Positions 44,508-52,458 of a stretch of 64,000 bases of DNA are shown here, piece by piece. Made by a program: the position numbers and the translations under genes. The DNA lies in NCBI RefSeq assembly GCF_014694455.1, contig NZ_JAAUWT010000008.1, forward strand, positions 124,001 to 188,000, given 5' to 3'. The notes under the pieces were generated by a model, which saw only the letters and a program-made list of their open reading frames with translations, was not told the origin of the DNA and did no database searches. The stretch comes from Vibrio sp. S9_S30. Its GTDB lineage: Bacteria > Pseudomonadota > Gammaproteobacteria > Enterobacterales > Vibrionaceae. The first letter of the stretch is position 1. Each line of letters starts with the position of its first letter.

Positions 44508-45151
44508 GTCGCTTCTTTTTAACCTCATCTTTGGGCTTATTTGACCTCATCTTGGGATAAGCAACAGCATAACTCATTGAATTAAGCGGAACATGTGTTT
44601 TATTTCCTTTTTAGCCTGAGGTTTTTGTTCATCGCAAGGCGAATTGACACATCAATAGCTCGCCTATTACCCATGGATTCAAACACCATTAGCGACAAAC
44701 ACCGTGGTTAGGATAAACACGGTGGCTAGGATAAACACAGTAGCTAGGGCAAACACATTGGCTAGGGTAAACACAATGGCTAGAACAAACACAATGGCTA
44801 GAACAAACACATTGGCTAGGATAAACAGAATAGCTAAGCAAATACGGGACCACGCAAACACGATGCTAGAGATGCTAGAAAGGCACTCTATTATCCAGAG
44901 GTGAGGTTATTTCAGGTGTCCGATTTCTTCTTTAAGAGCTCGGTTTTCGGCATCCCATGCAAAGCCAATTGCCGCGAATTGGGGCTTTAACGGCAGTTCC
45001 AAAGGGAATCAAATCATACCCACCGTATTCATGCACTTTCGACCACGAACGGCGCCAACATGCAGCAGAACGCATTTAAGTACAGCGAAAGATCAAAGTA
45101 GACCCAATTGCGACCTACCTCAATCTTTCGCGGCAAACACGATCTAAGGGA
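44508..45151. other. Intergenic region between pcp and chitinase with an 18-bp array
   Basis: About 640 bp. The centre is the eight-copy array listed separately. Between 44905 and 45005 the minus strand has a 33-codon open stretch ending in a Glu/Lys-rich helix-like sequence, but with no start; it may be a gene remnant. GCGAAAGAT (45085-45093) and ATCTTTCGC (45123-45131) form an inverted repeat just after the chitinase stop, possibly its terminator, though no T-run follows. Confidence 0.45.
44704..44847. repeat. Eight-copy 18-bp tandem array
   Basis: Units of the form RTGGCTAGGATAAACACA at 44704, 44722, 44740, 44758, 44776, 44794, 44812 and 44830, with 1-6 differences each and the last one the most degenerate. 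Because 18 is a multiple of three, the array is open in several frames (ARINTV-like and NVFVLA-like repeats), but no ribosome site or homologue supports coding. Confidence 0.92.
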
Positions 45152-46591
45152 CTATTGACCCTCTGGGATCACCTGTCCATTTGCGTCTGTTGCTCTTAGG
45201 TTAAAGTGCTTTTCAACACAGTTTTCGTAATCCCCACTAAACCACGCGCTGTAGGCAGTTTGGTAACCCACCAGTTTACAGCTGAAGGCATGGTTATCTG
45301 GTGTATTGGCATCCCAACCCCACTCTTTGTCCCAGTAAATCATCATCGCACCGGCACCATCGGTATTGAACGCTTTCATGTCTGCACAATCCAGTTTCTC
45401 ACCCGTGATATCTAAGCCTAATGTTGCGGCGATCTGCTTATAGTACTTAATGCGATTCGCGGCTTGAGGTGTGGTTGAGCCTTTTCCACATTCGTATGCA
45501 CCGTTAATGATTTGAATGGTAGAACCAAAACCGTATTCAATACCTTGCGCTTTGTCTGCCGCATTTGGCTGCCAAGTGCCGTCGATAACATGCAACATGC
45601 TTGGTTTTGGAGGCTGTGGGTACACATAGAAAAACACCGCAGAAGCCAAGTTCAACCAAGTGTCTGCAACTAACGCTGGATTTTTAAGCAGTACGTCTTT
45701 ATCGCCATACATGGCTTCAGAAAACGGACCGTAGTTGTAGTTCCAGCTTAACTGTTTCGCACCACGTCCAAAGTAACTTTTTTGAGGTGCACATGGCCAA
45801 CGGTCTCCTTGCCAACCGGTGCAAGCGTTGTAGGTGCTGTTGTAAACGTCCTCAGATTTGTAACGCTCACGCAGGAAGTACAAGCCCTGACGCCATTCAG
45901 GGTTACCTTTCGCACCTTCCCAACCAGGAGCGTGTGCGCCCGTTTCTTGCACAAAATGGGCAAACATGGTGGCCAGCGAACGCTTACAGATTTCGTCTGA
46001 ATTTCGGCCATCCGTATAGGTACGGCAAAACGCAGGGAATTTCGCAATGCCCTTCAGGAAGTTGACGTAAGTGTATTGTTCATTGCGAATTGGGAATAAA
46101 AAGTCCCACATCGCTTCATTCACTACCGATTCCACTCGTTGCACGTTTTCTGGGTTAGTTGAAAGAAGTGGTAATACTGCTTCGACAGAGGCGTTGTCCA
46201 ACGTTTGGATATCAGCGCGAACCAATTCAAACAGCGGCGTGCTTGTTAAGCTGGTTTCACGGGCCAGCAATTCTGAACGAGGCATTAAGTAACCACCGTT
46301 GCCATCAGGAATTACCGTTGTTCCATTTGGATCCGGTTTAGGCGGCTCGACGGGGTCGACTGGGGGCGTACCATCGCAAGGCACTTCCGTCCAAAACCAA
46401 GCGCTGGTTCCCGGAGAATCCCATGTGCCTGGGCTGTTCTTCGCTTCGTAACAGATGTTGTTATAAATAACGACATCGCCATTCGTTACGCTCGTCTTGC
46501 CCGGTTCCCACGTGATAACCGGTGGCGCAGCAGCCAAAGCGACTGACGAAAATGAAAGTGCTAACGTTAAAGACCCTATTAAACGTTTCAT
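45152..46591 (-). CDS. Secreted GH19 chitinase with N-terminal chitin-binding domain
   Basis: About 479 residues from the ATG at 46591 (AAGGAA upstream). Signal peptide MKRLIGSLTLALSFSSVALA. Residues about 25-72 are a CBM5/12-type chitin-binding domain with VITWEPGKTSVTNGDVVIYN and aromatic residues ending FWTEVPC. A Pro-rich linker (DGTPPVDPVEPPKPDP) leads to a GH19 catalytic domain: ATMFAHFVQETGAH contains the catalytic Glu, and YFGRGAKQLSWNYNYGPFSEAMYG is the family signature. It cuts chitin endo-wise outside the cell, supplying oligomers to the GH20 enzyme encoded divergently. Confidence 0.93.
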   Translation of the reverse strand: MKRLIGSLTLALSFSSVALAAAPPVITWEPGKTSVTNGDVVIYNNICYEAKNSPGTWDSPGTSAWFWTEVPCDGTPPVDPVEPPKPDPNGTTVIPDGNGGYLMPRSELLARETSLTSTPLFELVRADIQTLDNASVEAVLPLLSTNPENVQRVESVVNEAMWDFLFPIRNEQYTYVNFLKGIAKFPAFCRTYTDGRNSDEICKRSLATMFAHFVQETGAHAPGWEGAKGNPEWRQGLYFLRERYKSEDVYNSTYNACTGWQGDRWPCAPQKSYFGRGAKQLSWNYNYGPFSEAMYGDKDVLLKNPALVADTWLNLASAVFFYVYPQPPKPSMLHVIDGTWQPNAADKAQGIEYGFGSTIQIINGAYECGKGSTTPQAANRIKYYKQIAATLGLDITGEKLDCADMKAFNTDGAGAMMIYWDKEWGWDANTPDNHAFSCKLVGYQTAYSAWFSGDYENCVEKHFNLRATDANGQVIPEGQ

Positions 46592-47189
46592 TGAATTTCC
46601 TTCTTCCAAAATAATTCGAAAGTAAGCGTAGAACTAACGTATACACTCGATGTCATTAGAAAGAAGTGTTTTTATAGTTTGCGAGCTATTTCATTAAATA
46701 AAATAACCATGATAATAATCATCATATAATTTTGTGATATTCAGCCCGTTTTCCCCTAATAACGTCATGCATTCTGAAATAGCAGTAAAACAACGCATTA
46801 AAATAAGAGAAATGAAAAAATAATGAACATGAATCGCTAATATTTTCACTTAGCAACCTGAGTAAAGATGATTAATTTATAAACAAAAAATTAATACATA
46901 TAAATATCATTTTCTAGTCAAAAATTGTTATAAATCAATTTCGCACCCTAATATTATTACTATCAATTACAATTTTCATTCCTTTGTTTGCTGCGCACCT
47001 TATTTTTACTATTTTTATTTCTCTTCGCGAATTAAACGATTGAAAGTCTCTTGATAATTTAACTAAATAGGAAGCAGGAATGGGTTTGCAATGACAAATT
47101 CATCAATATTCTCAGGTTTATTCTGGCAACAGAATTATGTCGTAACCTGACATTGATTCAACACGTATGAAAACATTAAGGATTGAGTT
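46592..47189. promoter_or_regulatory. Divergent region between chitinase and hexosaminidase genes
   Basis: About 600 bp, AT-rich, with no gene on either strand. It must hold divergent promoters; I see no operator I can name and no KdgR-like palindrome. This suggests that the chitin genes are controlled separately from the uronate genes. Confidence 0.4.
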
Positions 47190-49811
47190 TTGAACTTTAA
47201 AGTAACTGCTTTGACCATGGCACTAGCCCTTGCTAGTTCAGGCGTTTACGCTCAAACACAACAAGGACTTCAAGCCACTGCCGACTCTCTGAATGTATCC
47301 ACTTCACTTGTCGTCAACCAACCTACAGACACAAAAGCAGAATGTCCTTGGGGACTGTGCTACCGTGCAGAAGTAACCATCACAAATACAAGCACCAATG
47401 CTGTTAATGCCGATTGGGATATGTATTTCTCAAGTATTCACCGTATATTAGACACGCGTGGTGATTTATTTACCATTACCCATATTGATGGTGATTTGCA
47501 TCGCGTTTCTCCAACAGAGAAATTTAAAGGCTTGCAACCAGGCGAATCTGTAACTGTTGAATATGATGCAGAATACTGGCAGATCGTAAATAGCGACTTC
47601 ATGCCAAATTATTATATTTCCTCTGAAGGATTGAAAGGCGTTTTAATTAAAAACACCGCTGTTAAAGAAGCCGATACGGGCTTTGAAGACTTATCTGGTT
47701 TCTTGACCCCCATCAGTAATAACCCAGCAGATACGGATCAATGGCGTCGTTTCGCTGGCGATCAAACTAAGGTTGCCACCGCTCAATCTCGTTTCGATAA
47801 AAACTCAGACGTTGCCGATCTAGGTCAGTCTGCGGTTTCCGCTTCCATTATTCCAACACCGGTTGAACTCACCATCCAAACGGGTTCTATCAATATTGCC
47901 GCTGGTCTCAACCTAAAAGTCGTCAACAATGCGCTTCGTGCAGACCAAGTTGAAGCCGTCAATGCTCGTCTTGCTCAACTTGGCGTAACGACGAACGCGG
48001 GTGTTGAAGTTAAGGTGATCAGAAACGCTGGTCACAAAGCATTCATCGGGCGTGAAACAAAAGGCGCTTACACATTGCAAGTTGATGCGAACGGCGTAAC
48101 AGTTGTGGGTCGTGATAACTACGGTGCATTCAACGGGCTTCAATCTCTTGCTTCACTTATTACTGTTGGCAGCACTGAACTTCCAAAAGTAACGGTAGAC
48201 TACGATGCGCCTCGCTTCGACTACCGTGGTATGCACATGGACGTTTCTCGTAACTTCCAAACGAAAGAGCAGGTTCTTAAGTTCCTAGACCAAATGGCCG
48301 CGTACAAGATGAACAAGTTCCACTTCCATCTTGCAGATGATGAAGGCTGGCGTTTAGAAATCCCTGGGCTGCCTGAGTTAACAGAGGTGGGCGCAAAACG
48401 CTGCCACGATTTGGATGAAACAAGCTGTCTACTTCCTCAGCTAGGTTCTGGTCCTGATCAAGCCGCAGAAAAACAATACTACTCTGTAGCCGATTACGCA
48501 GAAATCTTGGCTTACGCGAACGCTCGTAATATCCAAGTCATTCCATCTATGGATATGCCGGGTCACTCCAAAGCGGCCGTTGTTGCCATGGAAGCGCGTT
48601 ACAAAACTTACGCTGCACAAGGTAACTTGGCAAAAGCAGAAGAATATTTGCTCACCGATCCAAATGACACCACTAAGTACTTCTCTGTTCAGAACTACAC
48701 CAATAACACCATCAACCCATGTATGGAATCGAGCTTCAAGTTCATGGACAAAGTGATTGGCGAAATCGTTAATCAACACCGTAACGCGGGCCAACCTCTG
48801 ACTGATTACCATATTGGTGCCGATGAAACAGCGGGCGCTTGGGTTGAATCTCCTCTCTGTAAAGCGATGTTTGCCGTAGAATGGAATGGTATTAATAACG
48901 TCGATGACTTGGGCCCATATTTCATCCAACGTATTAGCTGGATCCTAGAGAAATACAGTTTAACTCTGGCTGCATGGAACGATGGATTGAAGCACGGTGA
49001 GTACATCAACCCATACACCCTAGCAGGTGAAGGAACGTCGGCTTACGCATGGGGCACATTGTTCTGGGGTGGTGCAAACGAAACACACACCATTGCTAAC
49101 ACAGGCTACGAAGTGGTTGTGGCCTCTCCAGATACCACTTACTTCGACTTCCCGTACGAAGTAGACCCTGCGGAGCCAGGATATTACTGGGGTTCTCGTG
49201 AAACTGATACTCGTGAAGTATTTGGGTTCATGCCAGAAAACCTACCAGCAAACTCTGAAACCATGCTCGACCGTATGGGCGCACCTATGGAGTACGCTGC
49301 AGGCGGTGTTGCATTGAACAGAAGCTTCAAAGGTATCCAAGGTCACCTATGGTCTGAAACTATCCGTACAGCACGTCAACAAGATTACATGGCATTCCCT
49401 CGTGTTCTTGCGATGGCTGAACGCGCATGGTCTAAAGCGGATTGGGAATTGGATTACGATGCATCGGCCACTTTCAAGTCTAACGTTGACGGGTTTGTAG
49501 GGACAACTCACGTAGATACAGCAACACGTGATGCTGAGTGGGAAGCATTTGCAAACGCATTGGGCTACAAAGAACTGGCGAAACTGGATCAAGCAGGCGT
49601 CTACTACCGCCTACCTGTACCAGGTGCAAAAATTGAAGCAGGCAAATTGGTTGCTAACTCTAGCTTCCCTGGTCTAACTATCCAATACTCTGTGGATGGT
49701 ACAACATGGGCTGAGTACGATGCTTCTAACCAGCCTACGGTCACTGCAGGCGTTAAAGTTCGCACTGTTGCAACAAATGGCCGTGTTGGTCGCTCTGTAG
49801 AAGTAAAGTAA
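47190..49811 (+). CDS. Secreted GH20 beta-N-acetylhexosaminidase (chitobiase-type)
   Basis: 873 residues starting at a TTG codon (47190) with AAGGA eight bases upstream. TTG is preferred because it supplies the full signal peptide MNFKVTALTMALALASSGVYA; no ATG does. Domains in order: an N-terminal carbohydrate-binding CHB_HEX-like module (about 30-165), a GH20b-like alpha/beta domain (about 215-335), the TIM barrel beginning FDYRGMHMDVSRNFQT, and a short C-terminal immunoglobulin-like domain ending VRTVATNGRVGRSVEVK. The catalytic pair is Asp-Glu in DYHIGADETAGAW; KMNKFHFHLADDEGWR is also conserved. It releases GlcNAc or GalNAc from oligosaccharide ends in the periplasm or outside. Confidence 0.93.
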   Translation: MNFKVTALTMALALASSGVYAQTQQGLQATADSLNVSTSLVVNQPTDTKAECPWGLCYRAEVTITNTSTNAVNADWDMYFSSIHRILDTRGDLFTITHIDGDLHRVSPTEKFKGLQPGESVTVEYDAEYWQIVNSDFMPNYYISSEGLKGVLIKNTAVKEADTGFEDLSGFLTPISNNPADTDQWRRFAGDQTKVATAQSRFDKNSDVADLGQSAVSASIIPTPVELTIQTGSINIAAGLNLKVVNNALRADQVEAVNARLAQLGVTTNAGVEVKVIRNAGHKAFIGRETKGAYTLQVDANGVTVVGRDNYGAFNGLQSLASLITVGSTELPKVTVDYDAPRFDYRGMHMDVSRNFQTKEQVLKFLDQMAAYKMNKFHFHLADDEGWRLEIPGLPELTEVGAKRCHDLDETSCLLPQLGSGPDQAAEKQYYSVADYAEILAYANARNIQVIPSMDMPGHSKAAVVAMEARYKTYAAQGNLAKAEEYLLTDPNDTTKYFSVQNYTNNTINPCMESSFKFMDKVIGEIVNQHRNAGQPLTDYHIGADETAGAWVESPLCKAMFAVEWNGINNVDDLGPYFIQRISWILEKYSLTLAAWNDGLKHGEYINPYTLAGEGTSAYAWGTLFWGGANETHTIANTGYEVVVASPDTTYFDFPYEVDPAEPGYYWGSRETDTREVFGFMPENLPANSETMLDRMGAPMEYAAGGVALNRSFKGIQGHLWSETIRTARQQDYMAFPRVLAMAERAWSKADWELDYDASATFKSNVDGFVGTTHVDTATRDAEWEAFANALGYKELAKLDQAGVYYRLPVPGAKIEAGKLVANSSFPGLTIQYSVDGTTWAEYDASNQPTVTAGVKVRTVATNGRVGRSVEVK

Positions 49812-49860
49812 GTAACAAAGAAAACCGTCCATTGACGCGCAAGCATTAATGGACTGATAA

Positions 49861-49895
49861 AAAAGCCCCTGAACGTTCTCGTTTTAGGGGCTTTT
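49861..49895. terminator. Bidirectional terminator between GH20 and PL8 genes
   Basis: AAAAGCCCCT (49861-49870) pairs with AGGGGCTTTT (49886-49895), between convergent genes. Confidence 0.9.
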
Positions 49896-49948
49896 GTGTT
49901 TCGGTTAGAGCAGAGGTTACTCTCAAGCTTTCGCTTCTGTAGGTCGAA

Positions 49949-52024
49949 TTATGGGAAACTCACGCCCACACTTTCTCCTAGCTGATTTGCACTCTCAGAG
50001 GTGTTAACCGTGGTGGATTTGGAAGACGTACCATTGTTGAAGGTAATACCAACTGCCGTGCCGGTTCCCGGAGTAGACAGAGTGATTTTTTCAACAGAAC
50101 CAGATTGATCAACCAGTACAACACTGGGTTTTGTCACCGATACAGTAGAGCCATTGGTCAATTCCAGTGATCCCGCATTGTGGAAGACAATCCCTGTGAC
50201 ATTTAGTCCGTTGTGGCGCACCGCTTGAATCGACGATGTATTACTCAATACCGAAACAGGAATCGCAGATGCGTATTGCTCGGTTTGAGCCACCGTTTTA
50301 TTAGGTGTGATAATATATTGATAGGTCGCGTTAGTTGGTTGCACACTGTGACCAATGCGCAGCATGAACACATTATCTGTGATCTCTTTGTCTTCTTGCC
50401 CTGCGCTAATGGTACGCCAGTTACCTGACCTAGCCTGATTATCCATGTGACCGTACCAGCGTGCTGGGAAAACATAACCGACATTATCGTGATGTACCCA
50501 GCTCGATTCCACCAATTCACGACTGCCTTGTGTATAGACGGTTCCGTCCACCGTAACAGCCCCTCTTAGACGCGTCTGGTTGATTGTTGTACTCACGTAG
50601 TTTTTGTGAGTAGAGGAAATGCCTGCCCCAAGGGCAACAAGTTCATCGTCAAAGCTAAACCACGCCTTTTTAGCTTGAGTGCTTTGGATGTCCATATCCA
50701 TAACAGCAACACCATATTTGCCATCAGAAACACCACCAACAAATGTGGTTTTCTGTTCAATTCCTCCCCATCTCTTAGGCCGAAGTGTTACATAGGGTGC
50801 CGTAACCCCTGGAATACGTCCCCAATCCCACACTGGAAATAGGTTATGATACTCATCACCACTCTGCATGATGAACGTACTACCAAAACCGAGCCAATAG
50901 CCCAGTAGGTTTTCATCATTGCCCTCCTCTGTCGGTTCAGTGCGTGCAGAATTCATCTTAATTCCAATGAAATGATTTGCACCAACCTTCGTCGCGTAAT
51001 CGGATCGCCAAAACGATTTGAAACCGTTCAGCCCCGAATGACCACCTTGAATATGTTGCTTAAATGCCTGAGTTTCTGCCGCTCGTTGCGGGGTTAAAGC
51101 GGCAATATAGTCTGCTTGTTTAATCAAATTGGACGTATTCGGAGTCACTTTTCGTGCGATCCCACGTCCCATTGCATTGTAATCGAGCGTACCTTTGCTG
51201 TTTGACCAACGCACACCTTCAAGAAAATAGTTGGCTAATAGCTCATGGCTCTGAGGCATGAATTTCCAAGAAAGATCGCGAACCTGATATGCCCAAAAAG
51301 ACGCCGCATCAAAGAACACCTCTCCGTAGCCGCGTGTGTAAAGTTGCGGTCCGTGCTGCTGGAAAGAGAAATCGGCTTGAATACCCTCATCGCTGGTAAC
51401 CACGATGGTTTCTTCAATGCCATCTAACCCTCGACCTACTTGGGCAGTGTCGCCGTTTAACAATCCGCCCCAAATCACGCCTTTAGAAAGGTCGGTACGG
51501 TTTGCACCTGTTCGACTTGGGTTATCTGGCATGTCTTGAGCGATCTTTGTAGTAAGATCTGAAGGAAGTTGATCACCAAGCATCATGGCAATAGGTCCCA
51601 GACGAAGTTGTTTACCAATTTCGTTCCACCACCAATTGTTACTCTCAGGACTCACGGCGTACCAATGGTTTAAGCCATTAATCACAGCTTGAAATGCTTG
51701 TGGGTTCATATCCAGATAGTGTGCCGCGGCGAGTGCTTTTAACCGATCTAAATGATCACGAATCGGCTTTTCATTCACTGCCATTGCGTTGTAATCAATA
51801 TCGGGCCAACTGCCATCACTGTTTTGGGTTGAAATGTACTGTTGGACTATACCCGATAGTGTTTCACCTTTACTGGTCGCGGAGGCCGCTTCCTGCTCAG
51901 CGTAATTGGGTGCGACACGTTGTTTTAACGTAGAAATATCATTAGCAAGTGCCAGCTGACTAGCCAGTAAAACAGGCACGATACAAATGCGTTTTATGTA
52001 CTTGGAGGCGAGTGTATTTATCAT
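49949..52024 (-). CDS. Secreted polysaccharide lyase family 8 (hyaluronate/chondroitin AC-type lyase)
   Basis: About 691 residues from the ATG at 52024 (AGGAAG upstream), with signal peptide ending QLALAND. The N-terminal alpha/alpha toroid contains NNWWWNEIGKQLRLGPIAM and the catalytic stretch DFSFQQHGPQLYTRGYGEVFF, which holds the conserved His and Tyr of PL8. A beta-sandwich follows: FGSTFIMQSGDEYHNLFPVWDW and WVHHDNVGYVFP. The enzyme breaks chondroitin and/or hyaluronan by beta-elimination, giving disaccharides with a 4,5-unsaturated uronic acid for the GH88 enzyme. Which GAG it prefers cannot be told by eye. A KdgR-like palindrome lies 162 bp upstream. Confidence 0.93.
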   Translation of the reverse strand: MINTLASKYIKRICIVPVLLASQLALANDISTLKQRVAPNYAEQEAASATSKGETLSGIVQQYISTQNSDGSWPDIDYNAMAVNEKPIRDHLDRLKALAAAHYLDMNPQAFQAVINGLNHWYAVSPESNNWWWNEIGKQLRLGPIAMMLGDQLPSDLTTKIAQDMPDNPSRTGANRTDLSKGVIWGGLLNGDTAQVGRGLDGIEETIVVTSDEGIQADFSFQQHGPQLYTRGYGEVFFDAASFWAYQVRDLSWKFMPQSHELLANYFLEGVRWSNSKGTLDYNAMGRGIARKVTPNTSNLIKQADYIAALTPQRAAETQAFKQHIQGGHSGLNGFKSFWRSDYATKVGANHFIGIKMNSARTEPTEEGNDENLLGYWLGFGSTFIMQSGDEYHNLFPVWDWGRIPGVTAPYVTLRPKRWGGIEQKTTFVGGVSDGKYGVAVMDMDIQSTQAKKAWFSFDDELVALGAGISSTHKNYVSTTINQTRLRGAVTVDGTVYTQGSRELVESSWVHHDNVGYVFPARWYGHMDNQARSGNWRTISAGQEDKEITDNVFMLRIGHSVQPTNATYQYIITPNKTVAQTEQYASAIPVSVLSNTSSIQAVRHNGLNVTGIVFHNAGSLELTNGSTVSVTKPSVVLVDQSGSVEKITLSTPGTGTAVGITFNNGTSSKSTTVNTSESANQLGESVGVSFP

Positions 52025-52185
52025 TAGTGCTTCCTGATTTGTAGGGTACATTGATACTGAAATTCCAAAGAAAATCAGCGTTAGAAGCCAACTTAGTTCG
52101 ATTTAAAATTATGACGTTATCGTATTATTATCTCATGCCAAAGTTGCTGGCTTGAGTTCAATTGAGACCGTACCAAACACAATAA

Positions 52186-52200
52186 AGAAACACCATTTCA
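52186..52200. promoter_or_regulatory. KdgR-like operator upstream of the PL8 lyase gene
   Basis: AGAAACACCATTTCA differs from TGAAACNNCGTTTCA at two positions and keeps the palindrome. Confidence 0.5.
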
Positions 52201-52365
52201 AAATATAAAAAATGGAATTCCGATCTTGATCGAGTTGAGTTTTGCGATGTAACGCATCTCATATATGAGACATGTTCTATCGACGCTTTGAGATGAGTTT
52301 TTAAGGGGATCGAATAAGCAAACTCAGGTTAGAGCCGGCTTAAGAAGGCGGTATATACCCAAACA

Positions 52366-52430
52366 GCCTCAAGATACGAATTTCAGCAACAATGGCTTAA
52401 TTTTCAGGCATCTTGAGGTGTTTTTAACTC
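52366..52430. repeat. Palindromic intergenic element after GH112 gene
   Basis: CCTCAAGAT and ATCTTGAGG form the outer stem, extended on either side by AAACAG/GTGTTTTT; GAATTT and AATTTTC-like inner arms follow. The layout resembles intergenic palindromic elements I have seen repeatedly in vibrio genomes. It may act as terminator for the GH88-GH112 operon on the minus strand. Assignment is tentative. Confidence 0.5.
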
Positions 52431-52458
52431 TATTTCGGCATTTTAATTATAAAGTGAC

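Larger units (their letters stand above)
52025..52458. other. Intergenic region upstream of the PL8 gene
   Basis: About 430 bp between PL8 start and the end of the GH112 gene, both on the minus strand. It contains the KdgR-like box and the palindromic element listed next, and otherwise nothing recognisable. Confidence 0.5.

Noticed and set aside
44704..44904. Open frame of 66 codons over the 18-bp array encoding ARINTV-like repeats
   Set aside because: It is open only because the repeat period is divisible by three; there is no ribosome site and no resemblance to a known protein.
44905..45005. Minus-strand 33-codon stretch ending in a Glu/Lys-rich helix, possibly the tail of a transposase or regulator
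   Set aside because: No start codon and no further homology upstream; too short to call a pseudogene.
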